Of a DNA stretch of 64,000 nt, positions 37,936 to 46,899 are shown piece after piece; the first letter of the stretch is position 1; every line of letters starts with the position of its first letter. A program made the translations under genes and the position numbers. Under the pieces are notes generated by a model that saw nothing but the letters and a program-made list of their open reading frames with translations, ran no database searches and was not told where the DNA came from. The DNA comes from Epiperipatus broadwayi (lineage: Eukaryota > Onychophora > Udeonychophora > Euonychophora > Peripatidae). The DNA lies in NCBI GenBank assembly GCA_028023455.1, contig JAQFVV010006255.1, positions 4,342,001-4,406,000 on the forward strand, read 5' to 3'.

Positions 37936-38069
37936 TAACCTGTATTGTCTATTTGTGTGTTATTACTAACAAATTGTTTGTATTTGAAAAGTTTAAATAA
38001 AGTTTAAAATTTTCTATACATTCAACATTCACTCATAAATGATGGAAATAGTCCAACATATCACATCTT

Positions 38070-38084
38070 TTATATAGGCAAATT
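38070..38084 (+). repeat. Right target-site duplication of the Penelope-like insertion
   Basis: ttatataggcaaatt, identical to 35024-35038 and in the same orientation, directly follows the right element end (...tatcacatct). Confidence 0.85.
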
Positions 38085-38373
38085 TTAATAAATGTAGTAT
38101 AAATGAAATGTACTAGGTAGATTGTAAATATACATTATCAGAGCTGGCATATAAATAAAACCAGCATATCTTAAACCCATACATATAACCAAATATAATT
38201 ATATTCTATGATAAAATTTCATAAATAAAACATATATTTGTATAGTGATATCAAATTAAATAAGATATAATAAATATAAATCCATAACTATATTTTATAA
38301 CAAACTATAAACTCCTTAGCCATAAATTAATCAAACAAGATCAATATAGTTCATGGCAAAATAATATACTGAG

Positions 38374-38496
38374 TAAATAAATAATCAATCAACAAAAGAT
38401 TAAAATAAACATCTATTGATAACTACATTATATTTACCGAACTTGATTTCATCAGCATTGAGACCTTCTCAAGATATTATACTATACAATTCACAT
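38374..38496 (+). repeat. Dispersed repeat, copy A
   Basis: A segment of about 123 bases that recurs, diverged, at 40292-40420. Shared landmarks are ataaataatca, gaaataaacaactatt or close variants, and ttctcaag-tattatactata followed by caattcacat. Nature unknown. A SINE tail or part of another PLE terminus is possible because copy B has gaaacgttctcaag. Confidence 0.6.
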
Positions 38497-38919
38497 AATT
38501 AACTATATTGACTACATGTACAAACATTATTTACATTAAATTGCACTTCTTTATCATATACTTATATATTATAATCAAATAAATAAAATAAATTTAACAT
38601 ATTTTACATTTTACATATACATACAATTTACAATATTCTATTAAAAAATTAAAAATATTTTATACCTATATTTTAAAAAAAAAAATTTTTTTTATAATTT
38701 TTTTCAAAAATAGTAATAATTAAATACATATTTTATATCTTTTAAAAATGTCATTTATATCTTTACAATCATTTCCAACATTTTCCAACTATAATATATC
38801 AGTATATGATTTTAAAAAGTGCAATTTAATGTAAATAATATCCAATAGATGGAGTAGATATAGTTAATTGTTCTTATAATATGTTCTTGTGGGCAGAAAG
38901 TAGGGAAAATATGTAAGTC

Positions 38920-39530
38920 ATGCTGAAGATGTGCACAAGAGTAGGTAAGGAGATGGGGATTACATTTAGTTAAGTAAAATCAAAAATAATAATGATAAAT
39001 GCTGGCAAAAGAGAAGAGAATTTTTTTTTATTGGGGGATATAAAGTTAAATGTAGTGAATAGATATAACTATTAGCGAATTGACTTAAATAATCAGAAAA
39101 TTTTCTTGGATGAATGGGAGAAAAAATTGATAAATAAAGCAAAGAAAAGAAAGGGATTGATAAAGAAATTAACAGTACTTTCATATAATAAATATGATGT
39201 ACCTAAAATTATATGGAAGGGAGTAGCAGTAGCAGGGTTACCTTATGGTAATGATGTGGTGTGTTAGTAAAGGGGTGTTAGATTACTTAGAAAAATTATA
39301 AAGATAAATAAGAAGTCATACATTAGATGCAAATATTTAGTTGGCAAAGGAGGCAAATGAAAGAGAAATGGGATAGTCAAGTTTTTATATGAGAGATGCA
39401 AAAAGTAAAATGAAAATGTTCAGTAGATTGCAATTTATGGATAATAAGAGAATAGCCAAAATAGTATTTAATTTAACTCTATTTAATGAAATAAAAAAAA
39501 ATCAAATAAAAAAGTAATTATAAAGAAATG
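38920..39530 (+). pseudogene. LINE reverse-transcriptase C-terminal relic
   Basis: In one frame from about 39107 to 39260 the sequence reads EWEKKLINKAKKRKGLIKKL and on through SYNKYDVPKIIWKGVAV to AGLPYGNDVV, then two stops. In broken frames it continues with VLDYLEKL, LDANI, EMG-stop-SSFYMRDAKSKMKM and FSRLQFMDNKRIAKIVFN. The order (helical K-rich stretch, W-K-x-x-x-x-x-G-L-x-x-G-N, L-E-x-x, MGWSSF-like motif, REAxSK-like motif) is that of the region after the RT palm in a class of non-LTR retrotransposons I associate with chelicerates and molluscs. Upstream, GDIKLNVVNRYNY resembles the usual KYKYLG strand. The relic is short and interrupted. No poly-A tail or 3' end was fixed. Confidence 0.6.
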
Positions 39531-39734
39531 TCAAAAATTTTATGTTGTTAAATTCTTGTTCTTGATTTGTTTTTAATCTATGATTAAGGAGATTAGCTGA
39601 ATATTAGCTGAATAATTGTAGTTATGAAATTTTATTTAATTGGTTGTCATGAGCCAGATTGTAATTGGCTTGTGGGAAAGATTGTTCTAAAAAATATATG
39701 TGGAGGTGAGAATTAATAAATATATCCAAGTGTC

Positions 39735-39885
39735 TGGAGAGAGAGTAATGTTAACTTAATTGTTGAAGAGAGCAATCAAATCTTAATTTTGCTGCTGAAA
39801 ACAATAGTATTCCTAGCTTAACTATTGAAATGAGAGCAGTCTAAACTTAATCCAGCTGATACTAAGCTATTGAATAAAATAGCAG
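39735..39885 (+). repeat. Degenerate ~32-bp tandem repeats
   Basis: About four diverged units, each with a cTTAAt-type start followed by TGaa and AgcA (for example aacttaattgttgaagagag, agcttaactattgaaatgag), spaced roughly 32 bases apart. Confidence 0.45.
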
Positions 39886-40291
39886 TTTTTTTTTATATCA
39901 AACTTTTAGCATACTATGAGTTTAGTACTAAAAATGGTTTGTACAATGAAAACCATTTGCTAAGTTCAGCTAAAAGCTAGTTAATTACCTTCCTCCATGT
40001 AACCTATCTTCACTGGAAGAAAATGTAGGGAAGATAAAAAAAACCCTTAAGCAATTTGCAACATTGTCTTCAGCCAAGAACATGAGTCTCTGTCTATATC
40101 TGTCTCACCTGGAACTTTATTAAGAGGAGAACCAAATGAACAAAATGTGATATTTTTTCAATTACCGGAATTGCTACAGACCAGGAAAATGATACTTTAA
40201 CCATGCAAACTATTTTAAAATTGAAAAGTTTGAATAGGTATAATAAGTCATATGATATCTAGAATTTATTTATCCATAATAATTGTCACAA

Positions 40292-40420
40292 ATACATAAA
40301 TAAATAATCATTCAAAATAAGATTGAAATAAACAACTATTAATAACTATATGATATACTAATTTAACCAGCTTTCATCTCACTGAAACGTTCTCAAGCTA
40401 TTATACTATACAATTCACAT
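40292..40420 (+). repeat. Dispersed repeat, copy B
   Basis: Diverged copy of 38374-38496. It keeps tattatactatacaattcac at its right end and contains ctgaaacgttctcaag. Confidence 0.6.
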
Positions 40421-40429
40421 GGCTTCTCC

Positions 40430-40918
40430 TTTCTCGGAATCAGGAATTTCTCAGCCAATATTTCCAGAGAGTTACATAGTATCCACCTTCCCTTCCCATT
40501 CCCCACACTGTTTTTCCCATATTCTTCTCTATCCTGCTTCATCCCATTTTTGCAATATTATCTTTGTCCACTCTATAGCTTTATATCTAAATCCCCCTTA
40601 TCTTTTTCCAAACCCAGCATAAAAACCAAGAACCCACTTTCTAATTATTTATTTATTTTATCTAGTACAGCTATGCAACCAACTGGTTGCATTATATATA
40701 TATATATTGGTAAAGCTCCATCTAGTGATCATAAAATGCAAGCTAAGAGCAAGTTACAAAATTCATAACTTGTTTTGTTTATCATATAATAGTGTGTTTA
40801 CTCTTCTACCTTGTGAAAAATTTGTTTAGGTCTTGTCATGAAAGGTTAAATATAGTATCAATAAATGATTTATTATAAAGAATTAAAGTTTTGAAATCAG
40901 TCACATTTTCTGTATATA
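40430..40918. other. Intergenic stretch, no gene seen
   Basis: A pyrimidine-rich patch around 40430-40620 gives Ser/Pro-rich frames without recognisable similarity. A short AT run lies near 40694-40708. Confidence 0.5.
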
Positions 40919-40923
40919 TATAT

Positions 40924-42685
40924 TGTACCTATATTGATATAGGCACATATAATTTTATCTAAAAAATAAAAAATAATAATTATTATTAAATAATAAATAA
41001 GTTATAAAAATCTAAAAGGTTTCTTTAAGTAAACAAAATCAGCTTGTTTTCGAAAAAGGAATCAAATAGTTTTCTATTGTTAATTTCTGAAATAAGAGCT
41101 ACAATCAATTAATCAGAAGGGGAGAGGGGTGTTTCGTTAGAGAAATTAAACTAAGGGTTATTAAAGGAAGTAAAGAGTTTTTATTAGTATTCGTAAAAAT
41201 ATAATTTAAAAAGTTAAAACATACAAATTTCTTTTCATTCAAGTTTAATTAAAGAAAAAATAATGTTAAAACTAATATATGTGCATATATATGTGCGATT
41301 GTCAACAATAGAATAAATGTTATTATAAATAAATGAAAGTTAAAGAAGATTATCATTAAAAAACACGGCAATGGCTATTAGATATTATAAAACAATACGT
41401 TTTTGCATGGCTATTACTAATTAAGCAATCTTTCAAAACACGTTTATCAAATGATTATCACTGGAATTTCGACAACAGATCTTTGCCGGAGATAGAAAGA
41501 CAACACATCACAGGTATAAATAGACTTTTTTATCGGACAATAGTTCAGTTCACAAATTAGTTGAGTGAGTGCAGTTCACAAAGTAATTGAGTAGTGCTGT
41601 TCAGAAATTAATTGAGTCAGTTAAGAAACAAAATGCAGTGTTGAGAAGATTTTGGGAATTCACGCCTCTCCACAGCCTAAAAAGTCCGATGAAAACAGCA
41701 AGATCTGCCCGTGAAATAATGTCAATGTAACAACTTAGAAAATCTCCGTCAGTATTTAATTGTCTCCAATAGTAATAATCGTGAAAATCAGGAAACTCAT
41801 CAAGGAAAAGTCCCAGCTGGCTGGTAAGCATTCATAATGGAAATATCCTCACCGAAAGCAGCCACCAAAGAGAACAAATTTCTACATCTACATTCAAAAG
41901 CCTAGGTAAAAACATTTGCTTATTTCGTTTATACTGTAATAGCCATTGCATTGCATTAATTCGTACGAATCTTTCAAGAGTCTAATTATATGAACTTTAT
42001 ATCATACATAAATGAACTATTGATATGTGTGATTAAATTCCAAATGCTATGTAATACTTTATTATTATTATGTGTGTACATGAGTTAATATGTGTGTGAT
42101 CATTATATCAATATTTATTAGTTAAATTAGAGTGTTCTGTTATTAAATCTATAGGAATATTTAAACCATTTAGAAATGTTAATTTAAAATATGCGTGTGT
42201 TTTATTAGAATTATAAAATGTTTAAATTTAGTAAATAAATGTTAGTTAATAAATTATCTTTAAAATTAAACTTTATTTGCCAGTCAATTCTTTTTATCAA
42301 TTCCTTTTATCAAATTGCTTTATCAACTCCTTTTACAATTCTTTTATCAAGTCTTTTAACACTAATTAAGTATAATCTATTAGTGATTACAAACAACTGA
42401 GCTAGTCATGGATTTAGGCATTGAGTTAGTGGCCACTGTTCAAAGTGCGTTGTCTATTCTTTTAGTATTCTTTTAGAATAAGCAGCTGGTGCCCGTGGTT
42501 ATACACAAACAAAAAAGTGCTTTGGACATGGTGTTCAACTCAACAGCCGAGAAGAAGCTATGTCCTGGAAATGTAACGTTAGTTATATACTTTATAGCTA
42601 TCATTTGGGCATACATACTCTCCGAGTATGTTCTTCTCTGCCTAAGAGACCGGTGTTTCGAATACACATATTCGAACCCGGTTCA
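40924..42685 (+). repeat. 5' LTR
   Basis: About 1,762 bases. Landmarks shared with the right LTR run its full length, from ctgatataggcacatataat-type sequence at the start to acatattcgaaccc at the end. A TATA box and initiator lie about 590 bases in. Just downstream are three tandem units of about 26 bases (agttcacaaattagttgagt and variants, 41547-41630). A T-rich minisatellite (ttttatcaattcc units) lies near 42285-42355. Confidence 0.9.
41515..41550 (+). promoter_or_regulatory. TATA box and initiator in the 5' LTR
   Basis: TATAAATAG at 41515-41523 is followed by TTCAGTT, whose A at 41547 lies 32 bases after the first T of the TATA box. TCAGTT is the classical arthropod-type initiator and the spacing is right for pol II. 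This would place the U3/R boundary at 41547, giving a U3 of about 620 bases. Confidence 0.65.
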
Positions 42686-42687
42686 AA

Positions 42688-42705
42688 TGGCTATACGCAA
42701 CATGG
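42688..42705 (+). promoter_or_regulatory. Candidate primer binding site
   Basis: TGGCTATACGCAACATGG begins two bases after the LTR end. A leading TGG is the complement of the CCA end of a tRNA. I cannot name the tRNA from sequence alone. Confidence 0.4.
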
Positions 42706-43053
42706 GCCGAACTTGTCATAAATGACAGTTAGTTAAATACTTTGTTTCTTGTTTGAAAATTTTGTTTTATACAAAAGTTAAATTACATTTGTAAAAGTGT
42801 TTTAATTTTAAAAAAGAATTGACCAAAAACTTTTTTTTTTTCAAAATGAAAAGAGATTTTGACATTTATGCTATCAAATCAGAGTCAATTAGATGTTTGG
42901 GCGGAGTTAAAGTGTTAAGATCGGGTAGAGAAAAGGACTAAAAGGGTGGAGTCAGTGTGGGTTTCCGTCTTAGTAAGAAAAACAAATAAATAAGTCGTAT
43001 ATTAAATTTAGTTTAACGTAAGCGCTAGTTTGAAATAAAATATTGTTTTAAAA

Positions 43054-43677
43054 ATGGAAAAAGAGAAAGAAACGTCTGAGACGCAGATGTTGAAAATGAT
43101 GATAAATATGATGGAAGAAATGCATCAAGAATTCAGGCAAAGTCATCAAGAATTCATTGTGGGAATAAGAGAAATAAGATGTGAAATTAAAGGAATGAGG
43201 GGTGAAATAATAGAGAAAGTAGAGGAGAACCAAGAAAGCAGAGAGTTAGATTTAGTTAAAGAAAGTCAGGAAGTTGAGGTCATGAAAGAGGTAGAAATTG
43301 AATTAGAATCAAATAGCGTTGTGATAAATAAAGTAGACACAAATGTAGATCAAGAAATAGAAGAAAAACGTAAGTTCAAGGTAGTAGATAGTGTAAAAAA
43401 GTTTTTACAAAAATTTAAAAAGGTTAAAGTAAACGTTCGCATTCGCTATAGACATAGATTTAAAACAAAGAGAAAGCGTAGAAAAAAATATTCCCAGATT
43501 GAAGTAATTCGGAGTTTGTCTAGGTATAAAGGTTTTCTGAGTTATGAAGTTGAAAACAGAACGGAAAGAGAAAGAGATAAAGCAATAAAATATAAAAGCG
43601 GGACCGATAAGAGAGGAAAGTTAGTTTATATTATAGAATTAGTAGAAAGAAAAAAGGGACCGCCTGACATAGTTTAA
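43054..43677 (+). CDS. Coiled-coil / basic protein of the LTR element (Gag-like)
   Basis: This 207-residue ORF is the only intact reading frame with non-random protein character in the window. The start is the first ATG of the frame in an aaaATGG context, about 350 bases after the primer-site candidate. Residues 1-60 are Met/Glu/Gln-rich and heptad-like (MLKMMINMMEEMHQEF), as in many LTR-retroelement Gag N-termini. Residues 60-110 are acidic. A strongly basic block, RIRYRHRFKTKRKRRKKY (about 129-146), could bind nucleic acid or act as a nuclear signal. The last 50 residues contain SRYKGFLSYEV and end YIIELVERKKGPPDIV, which looks more like the extreme C-terminus of a Pol polyprotein than like Gag. 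I infer an in-frame internal deletion joining a Gag start to a Pol end. No Cys/His zinc knuckle is present. Its function is unproven. Confidence 0.65.
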   Translation: MEKEKETSETQMLKMMINMMEEMHQEFRQSHQEFIVGIREIRCEIKGMRGEIIEKVEENQESRELDLVKESQEVEVMKEVEIELESNSVVINKVDTNVDQEIEEKRKFKVVDSVKKFLQKFKKVKVNVRIRYRHRFKTKRKRRKKYSQIEVIRSLSRYKGFLSYEVENRTERERDKAIKYKSGTDKRGKLVYIIELVERKKGPPDIV

Positions 43678-43679
43678 AA

Positions 43680-44383
43680 GTTAGTAAACGGGCGGAATAG
43701 TAAAGGAAATAAACAAAAATGACCGGAAATGGATAATGAGCACGAATATGATTATTCTAAAGTAAATAAATCTAATAAATTAAATCTGAAATTCCTATTG
43801 AAAACTTAAGACAATAAATTTAAAAATAAATGATTAATAATAAGTTAAATGTTTGAAAGTAATAATAATAACGGAGGCTTCGCAAAATAAAAGATTTTTT
43901 TTTCTCCACGCACATATTAATTAAGGAAATGCTCGTAAATAAACAGATCAAATAAATAAAAAATCAATAAACTCAAGTTAAATAAATGGGTCAAATTAAT
44001 GTTTTAAAAGTAATATTATAAGATTAATGCAAATAAATATTCAGAATAATGTTCGTAATAGTTTAAAAATAATGTAGTAATATAAATAAATATGTTAAAG
44101 TAATGTTCATATGAGTTCAAAAATAATACTGTAAGGTTATAAATAATATAAATGAAAGTCAATCTAAGTTGTACTAAGAATGTATAAGGGTTCGAAATTA
44201 AAGGGATATGGGTAGTATTGAAATAAGTTAGATTAGGATTAAGTTTAAAGCTGTTGACTGGATAGATTTTAGCACTCATAACGGATTGGCCGGGATCATT
44301 CCTTTTTTTAAAAAAATGCACTGGCAACAACCAGAGTAAGTTGTAAGTCAGTTTCCAGGGAAGAATCCCCATATTTCGTACCT
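43680..44383 (+). other. Non-coding 3' internal region of the LTR element
   Basis: AT-rich between the ORF stop and the 91-bp repeats. The minus-strand frame across 44016-44603 shows no recognisable protein and overlaps the repeats. Confidence 0.5.
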
Positions 44384-44574
44384 CGTTTTCCAAAGCGTAA
44401 GTCGGAAATGGACAGTTGAAAATTCCTGCCATTCGCAGTTGCTTAGTCAAAATCCAATCAAGAGAATCGGCAATCGTTTTCCAGGGCATAAGTCGGAAAT
44501 GGACAGTTGAAATTCCTGCCATTTGCAGCCACCTTTTCTTAGTCAAAGTCCGATCAAGAGAATCAGCAGCCGAA
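44384..44574 (+). repeat. Two tandem copies of a 91-bp unit in the LTR element
   Basis: Units begin at cgttttcc (44384 and 44475) and share gtcggaaatggacagttgaa, attcctgccatt and aatcaagagaatcggca with few changes. A partial third start, gtttccaggg, lies at 44351. The repeats are distinctly GC-richer than the flanks. Confidence 0.85.
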
Positions 44575-44805
44575 GCTTCATTTATAAAAGATCCCTGTGC
44601 CACAAATTTAGTTTGTCCTCGTGGTCACTATCCAGGACGAACATTGTAAGCAATGTTACCAGCGTAGAAAGAAGAAAAGCATAATTGGAGATTGCCCTTA
44701 GTATGGAAAGAAAAAGATATAAAAAAGGCAAACTTAGAAAAAATAATAAATTAAGATTTAATGTTGTCAGAGATAAAATGGTCAAAAATGACGCATTTTA
44801 CTCTC

Positions 44806-44819
44806 AAAAGGAAGGGCGG
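44806..44819 (+). promoter_or_regulatory. Polypurine tract
   Basis: aaaaggaagggcgg ends five bases before the TGTACC start of the right LTR, the position expected for the plus-strand primer of an LTR retroelement. Confidence 0.65.
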
Positions 44820-44824
44820 TATAA

Positions 44825-46562
44825 TGTACCTATACTGATATAGGCACATATAATTTTATCTAAAAAAAAATAATAATAATTATTATTAAATAATAAATAA
44901 GTTATAAAAATCTAAAAGGTTTCTTTAAGTAAACAAAATCAGCTTGTTTTCGAAAAAGGAATCAAATAGTTTTCTATCGTTAATTTCTGAAATAAGAGCT
45001 ACAATCAATTAATCAGAAGGGGAGAGGGGTGTTTCGTTAGAGAAATTAAACTAAGGGTTATTAAAGGAAGTAAAGAGTTTTTATTAGTATTCGTAAAAAT
45101 ATAATTTAAAAAGTTAAAACATACAAATCTCTTTTCATTCAAGTTTAATTAAAGAAAAAATAATGTTAAAACTAATATATGTGCGTATATATGTGCGATT
45201 GTCAACAATAGAATAAATGCTATTATAAATAAATGAAAGTTAAAGAAGATTATCATTAAAAAACATGGCAATGGCTATTAGATATTAATTAATATAAAAC
45301 AATACGTTTTTGCATGGCTATTACTAATTAAGCAATCTTTCAAAACACGTTTATCAAATGATTATCACTGGAATTTCGACAACAGATCTTTGCCGGAGAT
45401 AGAAAGACAACACATCGCAGGTATAAGTAGACTTTTTTATCGGTCAATAGTTCAGTTCACAAATTAGTTGAGTGAGTGCAGTTCACAAAGTAATTGAGTA
45501 GTGCTGTTCAGAAATTGAGTCAGTTAAGAAACAAAATGCAGTGTTGAGAAGATTTTGGGAATTCACGCCTCTCCACAGCCTAAAAGTCCGATGAAAACAG
45601 CAAGATCTGCCCGTGAAATAATGTCAACGTAACAACTTAGAAAATCTCCATCAGTATTTAATTGTCTCCAATAGTAATAATCGTGAAAATCAGGAAACTC
45701 ATCAAGGAAAAGTCCCAGCTGGCTGGTAAGCATTCATAATAGAAATATCCTCACCGAAAGCAGCCACCAAAGAGAACAAAATTCTACGTCTACATTCAAA
45801 AGCCTAGGTAAAAACATTTGCTTATTTCGTTTATACTGTAATAGCCATTGCATTGCATTAATTCATACGAATCTTTCAAGAGTCTAATTATATGAACTTC
45901 ATATCATACATAAATGAACTATTGATATGTGTGATTAAATTCCAAATGCTATGTAATACTTTATTATTATTATGTGTGTACATGAGTTAATATATTCATG
46001 ATCATTATATCAATATTTATTAGTTAAATTAGAGTGTTCTGTTATTAAATCTATAGGAATATTTAAACCATTTAGAAATGTTAATTTAAAATATGCGTGT
46101 GTTTTATTAGAATTATAAAATGTTTAAATTTAGTAAATAAATCTTAGTTAATAAATTATCTTTAAAATTAAACTTTATTTGTCGGTCAATTCTTTTTATC
46201 AATTCCTTTTATCAAATTCTTTTATCAACTTCTTTTACAATTCTTTTATCAAGTCTTTTAACCACTAATTAAGTATAATCTATTAGTGATTACAAACAAC
46301 TGAGCTAGTTGTGGATTTAGGCGTTGAGTTAAGTGCATTGTCTATTCTTTTAGTATAAGCAGCTGGCGCCCGTGGTTATACACAAACAAAAAAGTGCTTT
46401 GGACATGGTGTTCAACTCAACAGCCGAGAAGAAGCTATCTCCTGGAAATGTAACGTTAGTTATATACTTTATAGCTATCATTTGGGCATACATACTCTCA
46501 GAGTATGTTCTTCTCTGCCTAAGAGACCGGTGTATTGAATGCACATATTCGAACCCAGTTCA
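44825..46562 (+). repeat. 3' LTR
   Basis: About 1,738 bases, matching the 5' LTR throughout. Visible differences include an added attaat near 45287, a loss of about four bases near 45515, and a loss of about 30 bases around 46330-46365 relative to 42430-42480. The TATA box reads TATAAGTAG at 45422, and the initiator TCAGTT is conserved 32 bases on. Confidence 0.9.
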
Positions 46563-46654
46563 ATATATATATATTCTGCCCTCCTCCTCCGTCCACGTCC
46601 TCCATAACATAATTATTACGCATAAATATTATTACGCATATATATATTCCGGGT

Positions 46655-46885
46655 TCTAGCTCAGTTTAACAAATGAATAAATGAAATATCCAGCATTAAT
46701 TAAAAATGATTACTGGTTCTAATCTTTAAAATACAAGTACAGTTATATTTGTAAATGAATTAATAAATATTTATTATTTTCATGAGACATGGAGTGACGA
46801 CACGGGGAACGAGACAGACTACATTGAGATATTATCCACATGATACTATCTCAATGGCATAAGAACACTATTCCCCCTTTTACTA
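46655..46885 (-). other. Possible LTR start preceded by a polypurine tract
   Basis: On the minus strand aaagggggaatag (about 46882-46870) is followed by TGTTCTTATGCCATTGAGAT, then GC-richer sequence (gttccccgtgtcgtcactcc) and several AATAAA motifs. That arrangement suits the junction of an internal region and a 3' LTR. The same strand shows an A-rich, possibly former coding region from about 50400 down to 49000. No second LTR copy was found, so this stays a suggestion. Confidence 0.25.
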
Positions 46886-46899
46886 TACTAAATAACTTA

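Larger units (their letters stand above)
35041..38069. mobile_element. Penelope-like element inserted as a head-to-head palindrome
   Basis: Two nearly identical arms of about 1.5 kb (35041-36548, reading minus, and 36571-38069, reading plus) face each other around a 22-base spacer. Each arm contains the 3' half of a Penelope-like ORF (RT palm and thumb plus GIY-YIG endonuclease), an A-rich tail, and a terminal module with a tRNA-like region and a hammerhead-like motif. The RT fingers and everything upstream are missing from both arms, so neither encodes a full enzyme. The 15-bp duplication at the outer ends shows the whole palindrome is flanked as a single insertion. PLEs are known to insert with a truncated inverted partner, but here both halves are truncated at almost the same point. 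An assembly-made palindrome is the main alternative. Confidence 0.85.
40924..46562 (+). mobile_element. Non-autonomous LTR retroelement, complete
   Basis: Two direct repeats of about 1.75 kb flank a 2.1-kb internal region. The LTRs start TGTACC and end GTTCA, so the TG...CA rule holds. A purine-rich tract sits just before the right LTR, and a TGG that could start a primer binding site lies two bases after the left LTR. The internal region has one 207-codon ORF and no protease, reverse transcriptase, RNase H or integrase, so the element needs enzymes from elsewhere. The insertion lies in AT-repeat sequence on both sides, so the target duplication cannot be fixed. The LTRs differ by scattered substitutions and small indels only, suggesting a fairly recent insertion. 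Confidence 0.88.

Noticed and set aside
41601-41831. 76-residue minus-strand frame in the 5' LTR.
   Set aside because: It is disrupted by a small indel in the other LTR and lies in the presumed transcribed leader on the opposite strand.
42473-42725. Conserved frames at the 3' end of both LTRs (plus and minus).
   Set aside because: Conservation is explained by LTR duplication; one copy changes length at the LTR boundary and no protein family is recognisable.
44016-44603. 195-residue minus-strand frame in the LTR element.
   Set aside because: It covers the 91-bp repeats and AT-rich sequence, has internal repeats only because of them, and resembles nothing I know.
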